Position numbers and translations under genes: made by a program
Source of the DNA: Myxococcus sp.
GTDB taxonomy: Bacteria; Myxococcota; Myxococcia; Myxococcales; Myxococcaceae
Direction of reading: 5' to 3'
NCBI GenBank assembly: GCA_014879945.1
Contig: JACSRE010000188.1
Location: 1 to 64,000, forward strand
DNA length: 64,000 bases
Notes under the pieces: model-generated
The model's input: only the letters and a program-made list of their open reading frames with translations
What the model was told of the DNA's origin: nothing
Database searches by the model: none
Part shown: positions 25,536 to 37,376 of the stretch, one piece after another
How the letters are laid out: each line of letters begins with the position of its first letter
How positions within the stretch are numbered: position 1 is the stretch's first letter

Positions 25536-27305
25536 TCAGGCCTTCAGCTCGAGCAGGGGCGTGCGCATCACCCGCTCGACCCAGCCCTGCTGCGGGGCCG
25601 CGCCCAGCGCCACCGGCGCGTCGAGGAGCGCCTTGAGCACGCGCGTCACCTGGTACGGGTCGTCGAAGGAGCTGACGTTCACCTCGCTGAAGGGCACCTT
25701 GAGCTGGCCGGCCGCCGAGCGCACGGTGTTGCCGCGCGCGCCGTGGCCCGCCACCGACACCATCATCGCCATGGCGGCTGGCGCGTAGCCGAAGTCACGG
25801 AAGGCGCGCGCGAGCTGATCGCCTGCCTCGCCCGCCTCGTCGCCGACGACGATCACCACCAGCCGGGCCTCGGCAGGGAACCGCACGCCGCTCCCGTGGA
25901 GCGCTCGCAACGCCGCGGCGTGCACGGTGCCCCCGCTCGCCCTGATCGACCCCAGCATGTGCTTCACCGCGGCGCTGTTGGCGGCCTTGGGCACCAGCAC
26001 CGTGCCGGTGGTGTCGAAGGTGGCGATGTGCACCTTCTCGAGTGGGAAGCCGGCGAGGATCTTCGTCAGCGCCTCCTTGGACTGCTCGATGGCGCCCTCC
26101 ATCGAGCCCGACTTGTCGATCAGGAACATCACCCGCACGTCGACGTCCTTCGTCGCTTCGGTGACCGCCTTCTTCGCGGCGACGTCAGCCGCCTCGACGA
26201 GCTTCTCCTTGAGCGCCTGCGACCGGACGTTCTTCGCCACGTTCAGCGAGCGCTGATCGGTCGCCTCGGCGATGGCCTTTTCCCACCGCGCGCGGATCTC
26301 GGCGTCGGCCATCAGCCCGAGCGACTCGAGCGTCGGCGTGAGGATGCGGAGGTCGCGGTCGGAGAGCGACGGCACCAGCGCCGCCATGATCGCCGGCGTG
26401 AGGCCCACGTCCTTCGGGAGGCGGCCCACCACCTCTTTGTACGAGAGCCGCTGCGTCTCGATCGCCTCGCAGATCTCGACCTCGCTGAGGCCGTCGAAGC
26501 GGTCCTTCTTCTCGAGCTTGAGCGCGCCCAGGCCGACCGAGCGGTGCCCACCCGCGGCCTGCTTCTGCTTCCACCCCAGCACCTCGAAGAAGCGCTGCGA
26601 CTTCGGCTTGTAGCCAGCCTTGCGCGCGATGGCCTTGATGGTCTCTTTGAAGCCGGCCTTCACCAGCCCCTCGAGCAGCTGGGGGTTCGACTCGCGGTAC
26701 TCGAGCCACTTCTGCGCGGCGCGCTTCCAGCGCCCCAGCGGCGCCTTCTTCGAGGCCGGGTCACCGAAGCCGGCCCTGCGGTTGAGCTTCGCGATCTCGT
26801 CGGTCTCGAGCAGCTCGGCGACGCGCAGCACCGCCTTGGGCGTCATCATGCGCTGCGACTTCTTCTCGTAGAACAGGAGCATCGCCTCGCCGATGCGGCG
26901 GAAGTCGTCGTCCACGAAGGCCACCGAGCCGTCGTCGTCCTTCACCGGCTGGCCCGAGCGGGTCTGCACCAGCATCAGCGCCGAGGCGGCCACCTTCAGA
27001 TCGCGCCAGTCGGTCTCCTTGAGCGCGTAGCTGGCGAAGTGGGCGAACAGATCGTGGTTGAGCGCGTAGATCTCGAGCAGGCGCGTGTAGAGGCGCTCGG
27101 CGGCGGTCACGTGGAGGCCGGGGCGCACCTCCTTCGCGCCGCGAGGCAGCGGCGCGCCGCGGCTGGGCTTCATCTGCCAGGTGCCGGCGACCTCGATGCC
27201 GGGGCGGTTGTGCCAGAGGTGCGCCGAGCTCGAGAGGATGAGGTCGAGCAGCTTCTCGGCGGGGCCCATCTGGGCCTCGGGCAGCGGGTTTCGGGCGTTG
27301 GCCAT
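25536..27305 (-). CDS. alpha-helical/vWA protein with Ro60-like architecture
   Basis: A 589-residue cytoplasmic protein. Residues 1 to about 385 are helical and HEAT-like (segments LYTRLLEIYALNHDLFAHFA, GRWKRAAQKWLEYRES and VGLTPAIMAALVPSLSDRDL). A vWA domain covers about 390-570 with MIDAS residues in FLIDKSGSM, the Thr in IATFDTTGTVLV and Asp in VVGDEAGEAG. A helical ring followed by vWA recalls the TROVE protein Ro60/Rsr, which binds Y RNA and misfolded RNA, but the TROVE signature is not obvious, so this is only an analogy. AGAGGA precedes the ATG. It is first of a three-gene operon and divergent from selD. Confidence 0.75.
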   Translation of the reverse strand: MANARNPLPEAQMGPAEKLLDLILSSSAHLWHNRPGIEVAGTWQMKPSRGAPLPRGAKEVRPGLHVTAAERLYTRLLEIYALNHDLFAHFASYALKETDWRDLKVAASALMLVQTRSGQPVKDDDGSVAFVDDDFRRIGEAMLLFYEKKSQRMMTPKAVLRVAELLETDEIAKLNRRAGFGDPASKKAPLGRWKRAAQKWLEYRESNPQLLEGLVKAGFKETIKAIARKAGYKPKSQRFFEVLGWKQKQAAGGHRSVGLGALKLEKKDRFDGLSEVEICEAIETQRLSYKEVVGRLPKDVGLTPAIMAALVPSLSDRDLRILTPTLESLGLMADAEIRARWEKAIAEATDQRSLNVAKNVRSQALKEKLVEAADVAAKKAVTEATKDVDVRVMFLIDKSGSMEGAIEQSKEALTKILAGFPLEKVHIATFDTTGTVLVPKAANSAAVKHMLGSIRASGGTVHAAALRALHGSGVRFPAEARLVVIVVGDEAGEAGDQLARAFRDFGYAPAAMAMMVSVAGHGARGNTVRSAAGQLKVPFSEVNVSSFDDPYQVTRVLKALLDAPVALGAAPQQGWVERVMRTPLLELKA

Positions 27306-27421
27306 GGGTGCATCCTCTTTCGTTCGGGGATGAACTCCATGACTTTCGACGGCGCGGTCACTGACGGCCAGCGTCCTGGCGTGCTGCGCGCCGCGGCTCC
27401 CGACGCTAAGGAGCGGTCACC

Positions 27422-28465
27422 ATGAACGCTCCGATTCCGAAGCTGACCCAGCTCTCGAACTGCGCTGGCTGCGCCGCCAAGCTTCGCCCCGACGTGCTGC
27501 ACCAGGTGTTGCGAGGCATCTCGAACACGAAGGTCAAAGACGCGCTGGTGGGCTTCGAGACGAGCGACGACGCGGCGGTGTACCGGCTGCGGCCCGATCT
27601 CGCGATCGTCGAGACGGTCGACTTCTTCCCGCCGGTGCTCGACGACCCGTTCGCGTACGGACAGATCGCGGCGGCCAACGCGATGAGTGACATCTGGGCG
27701 ATGGGCGCGAAGCCGATCTTCGCCCTCAACATCGTCGCGTTCCCGAAGGAGCTGCCGATCGAGATCCTCCACCAGATCCTCGCCGGCGGCGCGTCGAAGG
27801 CGAAGGAGGCGGGCATCCCCATTCTCGGCGGTCACTCCATCCAGTCGCCGGAGCCGAAGTACGGGCTCGCCGTCACCGGCACGATTCACCCGAAGAAGAT
27901 CCTCACCAACGCCGGCGGCAAGGCGGGTGACGTGCTGATCCTCACCAAGCCGATCGGCACCGGCATCGCCACCACGGCGCTCAAGCGGGGCCTGGCGTCG
28001 AAGGCGTTGATCGCGCGCGTCACCGAGCAGATGGCGGCGCTCAACATGAAGGCCGGAGAGGTCTTCGCGAGCGGCAAGTTCAAGGTGAACGCGCTGACTG
28101 ACGTGACGGGCTTCGGACTCCTGGGGCACGCGCTCGAGGTGGCTCGCGGCGCGAAGCTGCGCGGGGTCATCGAGCTCGAGCGGGTGCCGCTGTTGCCTGA
28201 GATCGCGGCCCTGGCAGAGCAGGGCGTGGTGCCCGGTGGCACGAAGACCAACCTCGAGCATGCGGCGAAGGGCGTTCGTTTCCCCGAAGGGTTGCCCGAG
28301 GCCATCAAGCATGTGCTGGCTGATGCCCAGACCAACGGCGGGCTCCTGGCCTGCGTGCCCGAGAAAGACGTGGCGAAGGCGCTCAGGCTGCTCGCGGCGA
28401 AGAAGGTCGAGGCCTGGCCGATCGGTTGGCTCGAGAAGGGCAAGCCGGGGCTGACGATCGCCTGA
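27422..28465 (+). CDS. selD: selenide, water dikinase (selenophosphate synthetase)
   Basis: A 347-residue ATP-dependent enzyme making selenophosphate for selenocysteine or 2-selenouridine synthesis. The N-terminus aligns with E. coli SelD without gaps: the essential C17 and K20 are present (NCAGCAAKL), while the non-essential C19 is Ala. ATP and metal sites are in SDDAAVY, DFFPPVLDDPFAYGQIAAAN and ILGGHSIQSPEPKYG, and TDVTGFGLLGHALE is diagnostic. AAGGAG ribosome-binding site. No selA, selB or tRNA-Sec is seen in the window. Confidence 0.96.
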   Translation: MNAPIPKLTQLSNCAGCAAKLRPDVLHQVLRGISNTKVKDALVGFETSDDAAVYRLRPDLAIVETVDFFPPVLDDPFAYGQIAAANAMSDIWAMGAKPIFALNIVAFPKELPIEILHQILAGGASKAKEAGIPILGGHSIQSPEPKYGLAVTGTIHPKKILTNAGGKAGDVLILTKPIGTGIATTALKRGLASKALIARVTEQMAALNMKAGEVFASGKFKVNALTDVTGFGLLGHALEVARGAKLRGVIELERVPLLPEIAALAEQGVVPGGTKTNLEHAAKGVRFPEGLPEAIKHVLADAQTNGGLLACVPEKDVAKALRLLAAKKVEAWPIGWLEKGKPGLTIA

Positions 28466-28478
28466 GCCTGCTTATCCA
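28451..28478 (+). promoter_or_regulatory. possible promoter of the thioredoxin gene
   Basis: CTGACG (28451-28456) and TATCCA (28473-28478) are spaced by 16 bases; ATG 28486 follows 7 bases after the second box, with no Shine-Dalgarno. This would give a leaderless mRNA initiated within the end of selD. Confidence 0.4.
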
Positions 28479-28485
28479 TAGACCC

Positions 28486-28908
28486 ATGTTCCGATGCTCC
28501 TCGTGTGGTGCGTTCAACCGCGTCCCCTCCGGTCACTCCGGAGTGGCGACCTGCGGCCGCTGCAAGAAGGACCTCGATGTCTCGGGTGCCCCCCAGGAGG
28601 TCGATGCCGACGGCTACACGCGGGCAGTCGCCTCGTCGCCGGTGCCGGTGCTGGTCGATTTCTGGGCGCCGTGGTGTGGGCCCTGCCGCATGGCCGCGCC
28701 GATCCTCGACGCGGTTGGCCGTCAGCAGGCCGGCAAGCTGGTGGTGCTCAAGGTGAACACCGACGAACACCCGCAGCCGTCTGCGCAGCTGGGGATTCGC
28801 GGCATCCCCACCTTCGTCGTCTTCAAGGGCGGCCGGGAAGCCGCGCGCCAGTCGGGGGTGCTCCCGGCGCCGGCGATGACGCAGTGGGTGCAGGCGCACA
28901 CCGCCTGA
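28486..28908 (+). CDS. trxC: thioredoxin 2 (TrxC-like, zinc ribbon at N-terminus)
   Basis: A 140-residue protein. The N-terminal zinc ribbon has two CxxC pairs (C4/C7 and C23/C26), as in TrxC. The thioredoxin fold follows, with active site WCGPC (63-67) and the cis-Pro loop GIRGIPTFVVFKGG. TrxC-type proteins are often linked to oxidative stress. The start at 28486 puts the zinc ribbon at the very N-terminus; the longer frame from 28426 overlaps selD. Confidence 0.92.
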   Translation: MFRCSSCGAFNRVPSGHSGVATCGRCKKDLDVSGAPQEVDADGYTRAVASSPVPVLVDFWAPWCGPCRMAAPILDAVGRQQAGKLVVLKVNTDEHPQPSAQLGIRGIPTFVVFKGGREAARQSGVLPAPAMTQWVQAHTA

Positions 28909-28954
28909 GGCCCCCGACTGGAGCACCCGCCAAAGGCACGCCATACTCGCCGTC

Positions 28955-29743
28955 GTGAGAGCGCTGCTCCTGTCTGGGCTGGTCGCCACCGCGTCGCTGG
29001 CGGGCCCCCTCATCGTGATCGACCCGGGCCACGGCGGCGGGCAAGAGGGCGCGGCGTCGCCAGGCGGCCTGCTCGAGAAGAACCTGGCGCTGAACATCTC
29101 GAAGAAGCTGAAGGCGAAGCTCGAGGCCGAGCTCGAGGCGAAGGTGAAGCTGACCCGCGACGGCGACCAGCGGCTCCACCTCGACGAGCGCGTCATGTTC
29201 GCCAACCGGCAGCGGCCCGATCTCTTCGTCTCGATTCACGCCAACTCGATGCCGACGGCAAGCCAGCGCCGCGTCAACGAGGGCATCGAGACGTACTTCC
29301 TCTCGGCCTCGGCGAGCGGCGAAGACGCGAAGAAGGTGGCCGCGCGAGAGAACGCCGAGGGCCGGCAGCAGGCGAAGGCGCCGTCGTCCGACACGCTCGC
29401 CTTCATCCTCGCCGATCTCCAGAAGGCCGAGACACACCACGACTCGTCGCGGCTCGCCTACTCGGTGCATGAGTCGCTGATCGCGGGCACGGGCGCGCAG
29501 GATCGAGGCGTGCAGCAGGCCCCGTTCTACGTGCTGATGGGGCTCGAAGCGCCTGCGGTGCTGATCGAGGTGGGCTTCGTCTCGCACCCGCGGGAAGGCG
29601 CTCGGCTGGCCGACGCGAAGTACCAGCAGCAGGTCGCCGAGAGCATCGCCGAGGGCATCAAGGCGTTCCTCGCGCAGGTCGGCGCCCGTGAGAGCAAGCG
29701 GAGCGAGGGCGTGGTGCCCGCGCCAGCCGGGGGCAGCAGGTAG
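28955..29743 (+). CDS. N-acetylmuramoyl-L-alanine amidase (Amidase_3)
   Basis: A 262-residue periplasmic zinc amidase cutting the bond between muramic acid and the stem peptide of peptidoglycan, usually during cell separation or remodelling. The signal peptide is about 1-17. Zinc ligands and catalytic Glu are H26 (VIDPGHGG), E41 (LLEKNLAL), H95 (FVSIHANS) and E205 (VLIEVGFVS). No AMIN or SPOR domain is attached, so septal targeting is not evident. A GTG start with no Shine-Dalgarno; CATACT lies 7 bases upstream. A Lys/Ser/Gly tail ends the protein. Confidence 0.93.
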   Translation: MRALLLSGLVATASLAGPLIVIDPGHGGGQEGAASPGGLLEKNLALNISKKLKAKLEAELEAKVKLTRDGDQRLHLDERVMFANRQRPDLFVSIHANSMPTASQRRVNEGIETYFLSASASGEDAKKVAARENAEGRQQAKAPSSDTLAFILADLQKAETHHDSSRLAYSVHESLIAGTGAQDRGVQQAPFYVLMGLEAPAVLIEVGFVSHPREGARLADAKYQQQVAESIAEGIKAFLAQVGARESKRSEGVVPAPAGGSR

Positions 29744-29780
29744 CGTTCGCATCGGCGCGTCGCTTCGGGGCCGAAGCTCG

Positions 29781-29786
29781 TATAGA
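29781..29786 (+). promoter_or_regulatory. possible start-proximal -10 element of rph
   Basis: TATAGA lies 8 bases before ATG 29795 with no Shine-Dalgarno. A small inverted repeat (GCTTCG/CGAAGC) sits just upstream and may end the amidase transcript. Fits a leaderless rph-rdgB mRNA. Confidence 0.42.
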
Positions 29787-29794
29787 GCGCGCCC

Positions 29795-30508
29795 ATGCGC
29801 TCCTACAGCCGCGGCCCTCTCGACACTCGCCCCGTCATCCTCACGCCTGGCATCAACAAGCACGCCGAAGGCAGCTGCCAGGTCGAGTTCGGCGACACCA
29901 GGGTGCTCGTCACCTGCTCGGTTGAAGAGCGCGTTCCGCCGCACATGATGGGCACCGGCGCCGGCTGGGTGACGGCGGAGTACGGAATGCTGCCCCGCTC
30001 GACGCACGACCGCAGCCCCCGTGAGGCGGCCAAGGGCAAGCAGGGCGGCCGCACGCTCGAGATCCAGCGCCTCATCGGCCGCTCGCTGCGCGCGTGTGTC
30101 GAGCCCAAGACGCTCGGCGTGCGCACCTTCACCCTCGACTGCGACGTGATTCAGGCCGACGGTGGCACCCGCACCGCGTCGATCACCGGCGCCTACGTCG
30201 CGCTGGTGCTCGCCATGCGCAAGCTCCACGCCTCGGGCAAGCTCTCGAAGCTGCCGCCCGTCGTCCCCGTGGCCGCCATCAGCGTCGGCATCGTCAAGGG
30301 CACCGTCTCGGTCGATCTCGACTACGTGGAAGACAGCACCGCCGAGGTCGATCTGAACATCGTCGGCCTCGAGGGCGGCAAGCTCGTCGAGGTGCAGGGC
30401 ACCGCCGAGAACGGCTCCTTCGACCGCGCGAAGCTCGACGCCATGCTCGACGCCGGCACCGCCGCCATCAACCAGCTGATCGAGGCGCAGCGCCGCGTGC
30501 TGGGATGA
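29795..30508 (+). CDS. rph: ribonuclease PH
   Basis: A 237-residue phosphorolytic 3'-exonuclease trimming tRNA 3' ends. Conserved segments are [46 protein letters not shown] and, for phosphate binding, [15 protein letters not shown], plus [20 protein letters not shown]. Full length. Its stop overlaps the rdgB start (ATGA); the rph-rdgB pairing is common in bacteria. Confidence 0.97.
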   Translation: MRSYSRGPLDTRPVILTPGINKHAEGSCQVEFGDTRVLVTCSVEERVPPHMMGTGAGWVTAEYGMLPRSTHDRSPREAAKGKQGGRTLEIQRLIGRSLRACVEPKTLGVRTFTLDCDVIQADGGTRTASITGAYVALVLAMRKLHASGKLSKLPPVVPVAAISVGIVKGTVSVDLDYVEDSTAEVDLNIVGLEGGKLVEVQGTAENGSFDRAKLDAMLDAGTAAINQLIEAQRRVLG

Positions 30509-31086
30509 AGGGGCTCGTCTTCGCCACCTCGAACAGGGGCAAGCTCGTCGAGCTCCAGGGGCTGGTCGGCGCAGCGCTGCCCATTCAGTCGCTCGCCGAC
30601 TTCCCCTCGATCGGTGAGATCGACGAGACCGCCGACACCTTCGAGGGCAACGCCGAGCTCAAGGCCCGCGCCGTCGCGAGGGCGACCGGGCGGTGGGCGC
30701 TCGCGGACGACTCGGGGCTGGTCGTCGACGCGCTCCAGGGCCGGCCCGGCGTGCGCTCGGCGCGCTATGCCCCGACCGATCGGGAGCGCATCGAGAAGCT
30801 CCTGGCCGAGCTCGACGGGGTCGCGACCGAGCAGCGCACCGCGCGCTTCGTCTGTTCCTTGTGCCTGTGCAGCCCCGCGCAAGAGGTGCGGTTCACCCGG
30901 GGCACCTGTGAAGGCCGCATCGGCCGGGCCCCCCGGGGCGCGCACGGCTTCGGGTACGATCCGATCTTCGAGCTCTCCGATGGCCACACCCTGGCCGAGC
31001 TGACGCACGAAGAGAAGTCGGGCCTCTCGCACCGCGGTCAGGCGTTTCGGTTGATGGTGCCGCACCTTCAGGCGCTGCTCGGTTAA
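30505..31086 (+). CDS. rdgB: XTP/dITP pyrophosphatase (RdgB/HAM1)
   Basis: A 193-residue nucleotide-pool cleaning enzyme hydrolysing ITP, dITP and XTP to monophosphates. Motifs are [12 protein letters not shown] at the N-terminus, [14 protein letters not shown], the catalytic [11 protein letters not shown] and [14 protein letters not shown]. It is coupled to rph by a 4-base overlap and converges with rnhB, sharing 4 bases at the stops. Unusually Cys-rich in the middle (VCSLCLCSP). Confidence 0.95.
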   Translation: MKGLVFATSNRGKLVELQGLVGAALPIQSLADFPSIGEIDETADTFEGNAELKARAVARATGRWALADDSGLVVDALQGRPGVRSARYAPTDRERIEKLLAELDGVATEQRTARFVCSLCLCSPAQEVRFTRGTCEGRIGRAPRGAHGFGYDPIFELSDGHTLAELTHEEKSGLSHRGQAFRLMVPHLQALLG

Positions 31087-31916
31087 CGCGCCTTCGAGGC
31101 GGCGACCGAGAACAGCTCCTGCTGCGTCGGGTCGAGCCCGAGCACGCGGCGCACCGGGGCGTAGCTGCGGCGATGAAAGGGCAGGGCGCCGTGCCGCTGA
31201 AGCGCCGCGAGGTGCTCGGGCGTCGGGTAGCCCTTGTGCCCCTCGAAGCCGTACTCCGGGTGCTGCTTGCCCAGCTCGTTCATGTGCCGATCGCGCGTCG
31301 TCTTGGCGAGGATCGCGCCGGCGGCGATCGACAGGCTCTGCGCGTCGCCCTTGACGATGCCCTGCTGTGGCTGCGGCACCCCGGGCACCCGGCGGGCGTC
31401 GACCAGCAGGTAGTCGGGCACGATCGCCAGGCCCTCGACGGCGCGGCGCATCGCCAGCAGGCCCGCCTGGTAGATGTTGATGGTGTCGATCTCTTCGTGG
31501 CTCGCCCAGCCGGTCGCCCACGCGATCGCGTCGCGCTTCACCGCCTCGGCCAGCTCCTCACGGGTCGACTCCTCGAGGATCTTCTTGGAGTCGTCGAGCC
31601 CGCGCAGCTTGTAGCCGAGGGGGAGGATCGCCGCGCCCGCCACCACGGGCCCGGCGCAGGGGCCCGCGCCAGCCTCGTCGACGCCCGCGATCAGCTTGAA
31701 GCCCTGGGCCCACAGCTCGTTCTCGAACTTCAGCATGTGCCGCAGGCGCTGCCCTTCGGCGCGGTTCCCGGCCTGGCGTGCCTTGATGGCCTTCGCCAGC
31801 GCCAGCGCGCCGGCGCGCCCGTCGGCCTCGAGCGACGACACCAGCGACGAGGGCACCTGGGCCCCCTCGCGGAGGTACTTCGCTCGGAGCTCGGCCAACG
31901 ACGGCTTCCTGGCCAT
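31083..31916 (-). CDS. rnhB: ribonuclease HII
   Basis: A 277-residue enzyme cutting RNA in RNA-DNA hybrids and at single ribonucleotides. Catalytic acidic residues are in AGVDEAGAGPCAGPVVAGA (D and E), LRGLDDSKKI and YLLVDARRV. The N-terminal 75 residues are an extra Ala/Lys/Arg-rich helical extension compared with minimal RNase HII (about 200 residues). The tail KGYPTPEHLAAL is typical. Single gene, convergent with rdgB. Confidence 0.95.
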   Translation of the reverse strand: MARKPSLAELRAKYLREGAQVPSSLVSSLEADGRAGALALAKAIKARQAGNRAEGQRLRHMLKFENELWAQGFKLIAGVDEAGAGPCAGPVVAGAAILPLGYKLRGLDDSKKILEESTREELAEAVKRDAIAWATGWASHEEIDTINIYQAGLLAMRRAVEGLAIVPDYLLVDARRVPGVPQPQQGIVKGDAQSLSIAAGAILAKTTRDRHMNELGKQHPEYGFEGHKGYPTPEHLAALQRHGALPFHRRSYAPVRRVLGLDPTQQELFSVAASKAR

Positions 31917-31946
31917 GCGAGAGGCCTCGCGAGACGGGCGGTGGAG

Positions 31947-32342
31947 TCAGCGCTGCAGCTGCAGGCGAAGATCGCGCGGCTCGACGATGGAGCCCGCGCA
32001 CTCGCTCGGCGTGAAGGTGAAGCGCCCGGGGCGGGTCGACAACCCGTTGAGGGTCGCCGTCACCGTGACGGGGCCGTCGCCGACCACCTTGCCGTCCACC
32101 AGCGCGATGCCGCGGGCGTCGGTCTTGCCGGTCGACTTCTTCGACATGTCGGTGTCGTTGATGGCCGTGACGTCGGCGCCCACCGCCGCCATGCCCGACA
32201 GGTCGGTCACCTGAACCGGCCAGGCCGTCGAGAAGGTGTCGCAGTTGACGCGAATGCGGCCACCATCGGGGTCGACGTTGCCAGGGTCGAAGCAGCCCAG
32301 CAGCGCGACGGACACGGCCAGCAGGATCAGGGCAAGACGCAT
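31947..32342 (-). CDS. small lipoprotein with an Ig-like/regulatory-like domain
   Basis: A 131-residue lipoprotein: MRLALILLAVSVALLGC ends in lipobox LLGC. The mature part has the pattern of a carboxypeptidase-regulatory-like fold (AVGADVTAINDTD, then STGKTDARGIALVDGK, and GPVTVTATLNGLS). Function unknown. A TAGGT element lies about 9 bases before the ATG on the minus strand. Divergent from the helicase gene. Confidence 0.72.
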   Translation of the reverse strand: MRLALILLAVSVALLGCFDPGNVDPDGGRIRVNCDTFSTAWPVQVTDLSGMAAVGADVTAINDTDMSKKSTGKTDARGIALVDGKVVGDGPVTVTATLNGLSTRPGRFTFTPSECAGSIVEPRDLRLQLQR

Positions 32343-32454
32343 GGAGGCGGCACCTACACCCGCCCCGAACGAGGGGCAACGGTTGTGCGCCGTCGTCCAT
32401 CGAGCAGTAGCACCGCCAGCCAAGCCCTGTTACGCGGACCCTTCGCCCTTCGTC

Positions 32455-35697
<3,243 letters not shown>

Positions 35698-35700
35698 CGG

Positions 35701-37368
35701 TCAGATGCTCAGGCGCAGCAGCACGCCCGCCTGGGCCACCGGCGCCGCGAAGCTCGCCGCGCCGGGAACCTGGCTCGCCAGCTCGCTGGGCAACTGGAAG
35801 CGCAGCTCGCCGCCCTTCTGGCCGTAGAAGAGCGCGCCGAAGACCTGCACGTTCAGGTACGTCAGCACGCGGAACGTGACGTCGAGCCGCGCCAGCCCCG
35901 AGACGTCGTTGAGGTTGAGCAGGTTGGTGGCGCTCACGCTGATCCACGGGAACTCGGGAATGCCCGGCGCCGACGCGATCAGCGCCAGGTAGTGCCGGCC
36001 TGCGTACAGGGGGATCTGCTGCACCGGGTCGGGCTTGAGCCCGTAGACGCCCTGCGCGATGAAGAGCCCGGCCTGGTACTCGATGGGGTTCGCGTAGCCG
36101 GCGGGGTTGTAGAAGTACTCCGCGGCGAGCACGCCGAAGTTCTTGTCGGTGTAGTTGAACTGCCACGAGAGCCCGCCCGAGACCTGCGCGTACACCCCGG
36201 TGCCCCGGCCGATGTTCACGTCGAACTTCGACAGCTCGTCGGCGTAGGCCGAGATGAAGTCTTCTCCGAAGGCGTTGCGGAGGCCCGCCGTCTGCGCCGC
36301 GTCGAGGAACGACTGGAACTTCGTGTCGGCCGGCGCGCGGGTGATGACAAAGTCCTGCCCGGAGCGGATCGCCACCTCGCCGTACACGTCGAAGGGCCCG
36401 ATCGGGAGCGAGACGTCGGCGGCGTAGCGAGGGCGCCGGCCGTTCTGCCACACGGCGCCCAGGCCCAGCTCCGCCTGCCACACCACGAACTCCGCCCGTA
36501 GCGCGCCGCCCACGTTGCCCAGGGTCAGCTGGGTGTTGCCGGCTCCGATGTTGTCGAACAGCGCGTACCCGTAGAAGTTCCACCCCAGCTTCTCGACGGG
36601 CACGTGCACCTTCACCATGTTGACGCCGAGGCGGACGTCGAAGGGGTTGAACGGATCGCGGGGCTGCGAGTTGAGGAAGTCGGTCGGGTACCAGACGCGC
36701 GCGGTGCCCCAGCGCACCTTCTGGCGGCCGACGGTGAGGTACACGGTGCGCGCGATGTCGAAGCGCAGCCACAGCTGATCGAGCGCCACCGTCGGGTTCT
36801 GCGCCGTCGCCCCGGTGAGCCCGATCGAGCTGACCCCGGGCAGCGACAACATGCCCATGTTCATCATGTCGCTCATCGTCGGCGTGGTGGACGTGGTGGT
36901 GGTCGTCGTCGCCGCGGCCGGGCGCGACGGATCGTACTGGAGCCGCGCGACGCCGTAGGCCCGCAGCCGGTCGGTCGGCCGGCCGTCCATGTACGCCTCG
37001 AACAGCATCGGCAGGCTCACCGGCTCCTTCGCGGCGGCCTTGCCCTCCTGAAAGAGGATCTGACCGAACATGTTCAGGTTCGCGCCCAGCTTGAGCGGGT
37101 CTGACTTGATCTCGCCGGTGTCGAACTTGCTGACGCTGGTGCCCATGAGGGCGGTGACGTCGCGGTCCGCGCCGCCGTCGGGGGTGAGCGAGATCTGCGT
37201 CGGCGAGTCAGAGCCGCCGCCGAACAGCTCGTCCTCGAAGCCCCGCCCGGCGTCGGGGGCCGCTGGCTCTGGGCCGCCGAAGAGGTCGGCCTCGTTCGGG
37301 CGGTCTTGCCCAAGGGAAGACAGCGGCGCCAGGCAGCACGCCAGCACCGCGACTCGAAGCGATCTCAT
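35701..37368 (-). CDS. outer-membrane beta-barrel-type protein
   Basis: A 555-residue secreted protein. The signal peptide is about 1-20 (LACCLAPLSSLGQ). An acidic Asp/Gly-rich stretch follows (25-75), then a long series of alternating-hydrophobic strands (FEAYMDGRPTDRLRAYGVAR, YLTVGRQKVRWGTARVW, WNFYGYALFDNI, FDVYGEVAIRSGQDF) ending in GVLLRLSI, as in outer-membrane barrels. GRQ and RWG..R.WYPTDFLN recall DUF1302/alginate-export-like porins. A Thr run (TTTTTTSTTPT, about residue 157) is odd and probably a surface loop. It is last of the ABC-LolA-like operon and could be the outer-membrane end of that system. Confidence 0.78.
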   Translation of the reverse strand: MRSLRVAVLACCLAPLSSLGQDRPNEADLFGGPEPAAPDAGRGFEDELFGGGSDSPTQISLTPDGGADRDVTALMGTSVSKFDTGEIKSDPLKLGANLNMFGQILFQEGKAAAKEPVSLPMLFEAYMDGRPTDRLRAYGVARLQYDPSRPAAATTTTTTSTTPTMSDMMNMGMLSLPGVSSIGLTGATAQNPTVALDQLWLRFDIARTVYLTVGRQKVRWGTARVWYPTDFLNSQPRDPFNPFDVRLGVNMVKVHVPVEKLGWNFYGYALFDNIGAGNTQLTLGNVGGALRAEFVVWQAELGLGAVWQNGRRPRYAADVSLPIGPFDVYGEVAIRSGQDFVITRAPADTKFQSFLDAAQTAGLRNAFGEDFISAYADELSKFDVNIGRGTGVYAQVSGGLSWQFNYTDKNFGVLAAEYFYNPAGYANPIEYQAGLFIAQGVYGLKPDPVQQIPLYAGRHYLALIASAPGIPEFPWISVSATNLLNLNDVSGLARLDVTFRVLTYLNVQVFGALFYGQKGGELRFQLPSELASQVPGAASFAAPVAQAGVLLRLSI

Positions 37369-37376
37369 GGTGGTCT

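Noticed and set aside
35701-37368. The outer-membrane protein as the missing T3S secretin
   Set aside because: It is in a different operon on the other strand and has no secretin signature; its strands look like a single-chain barrel.
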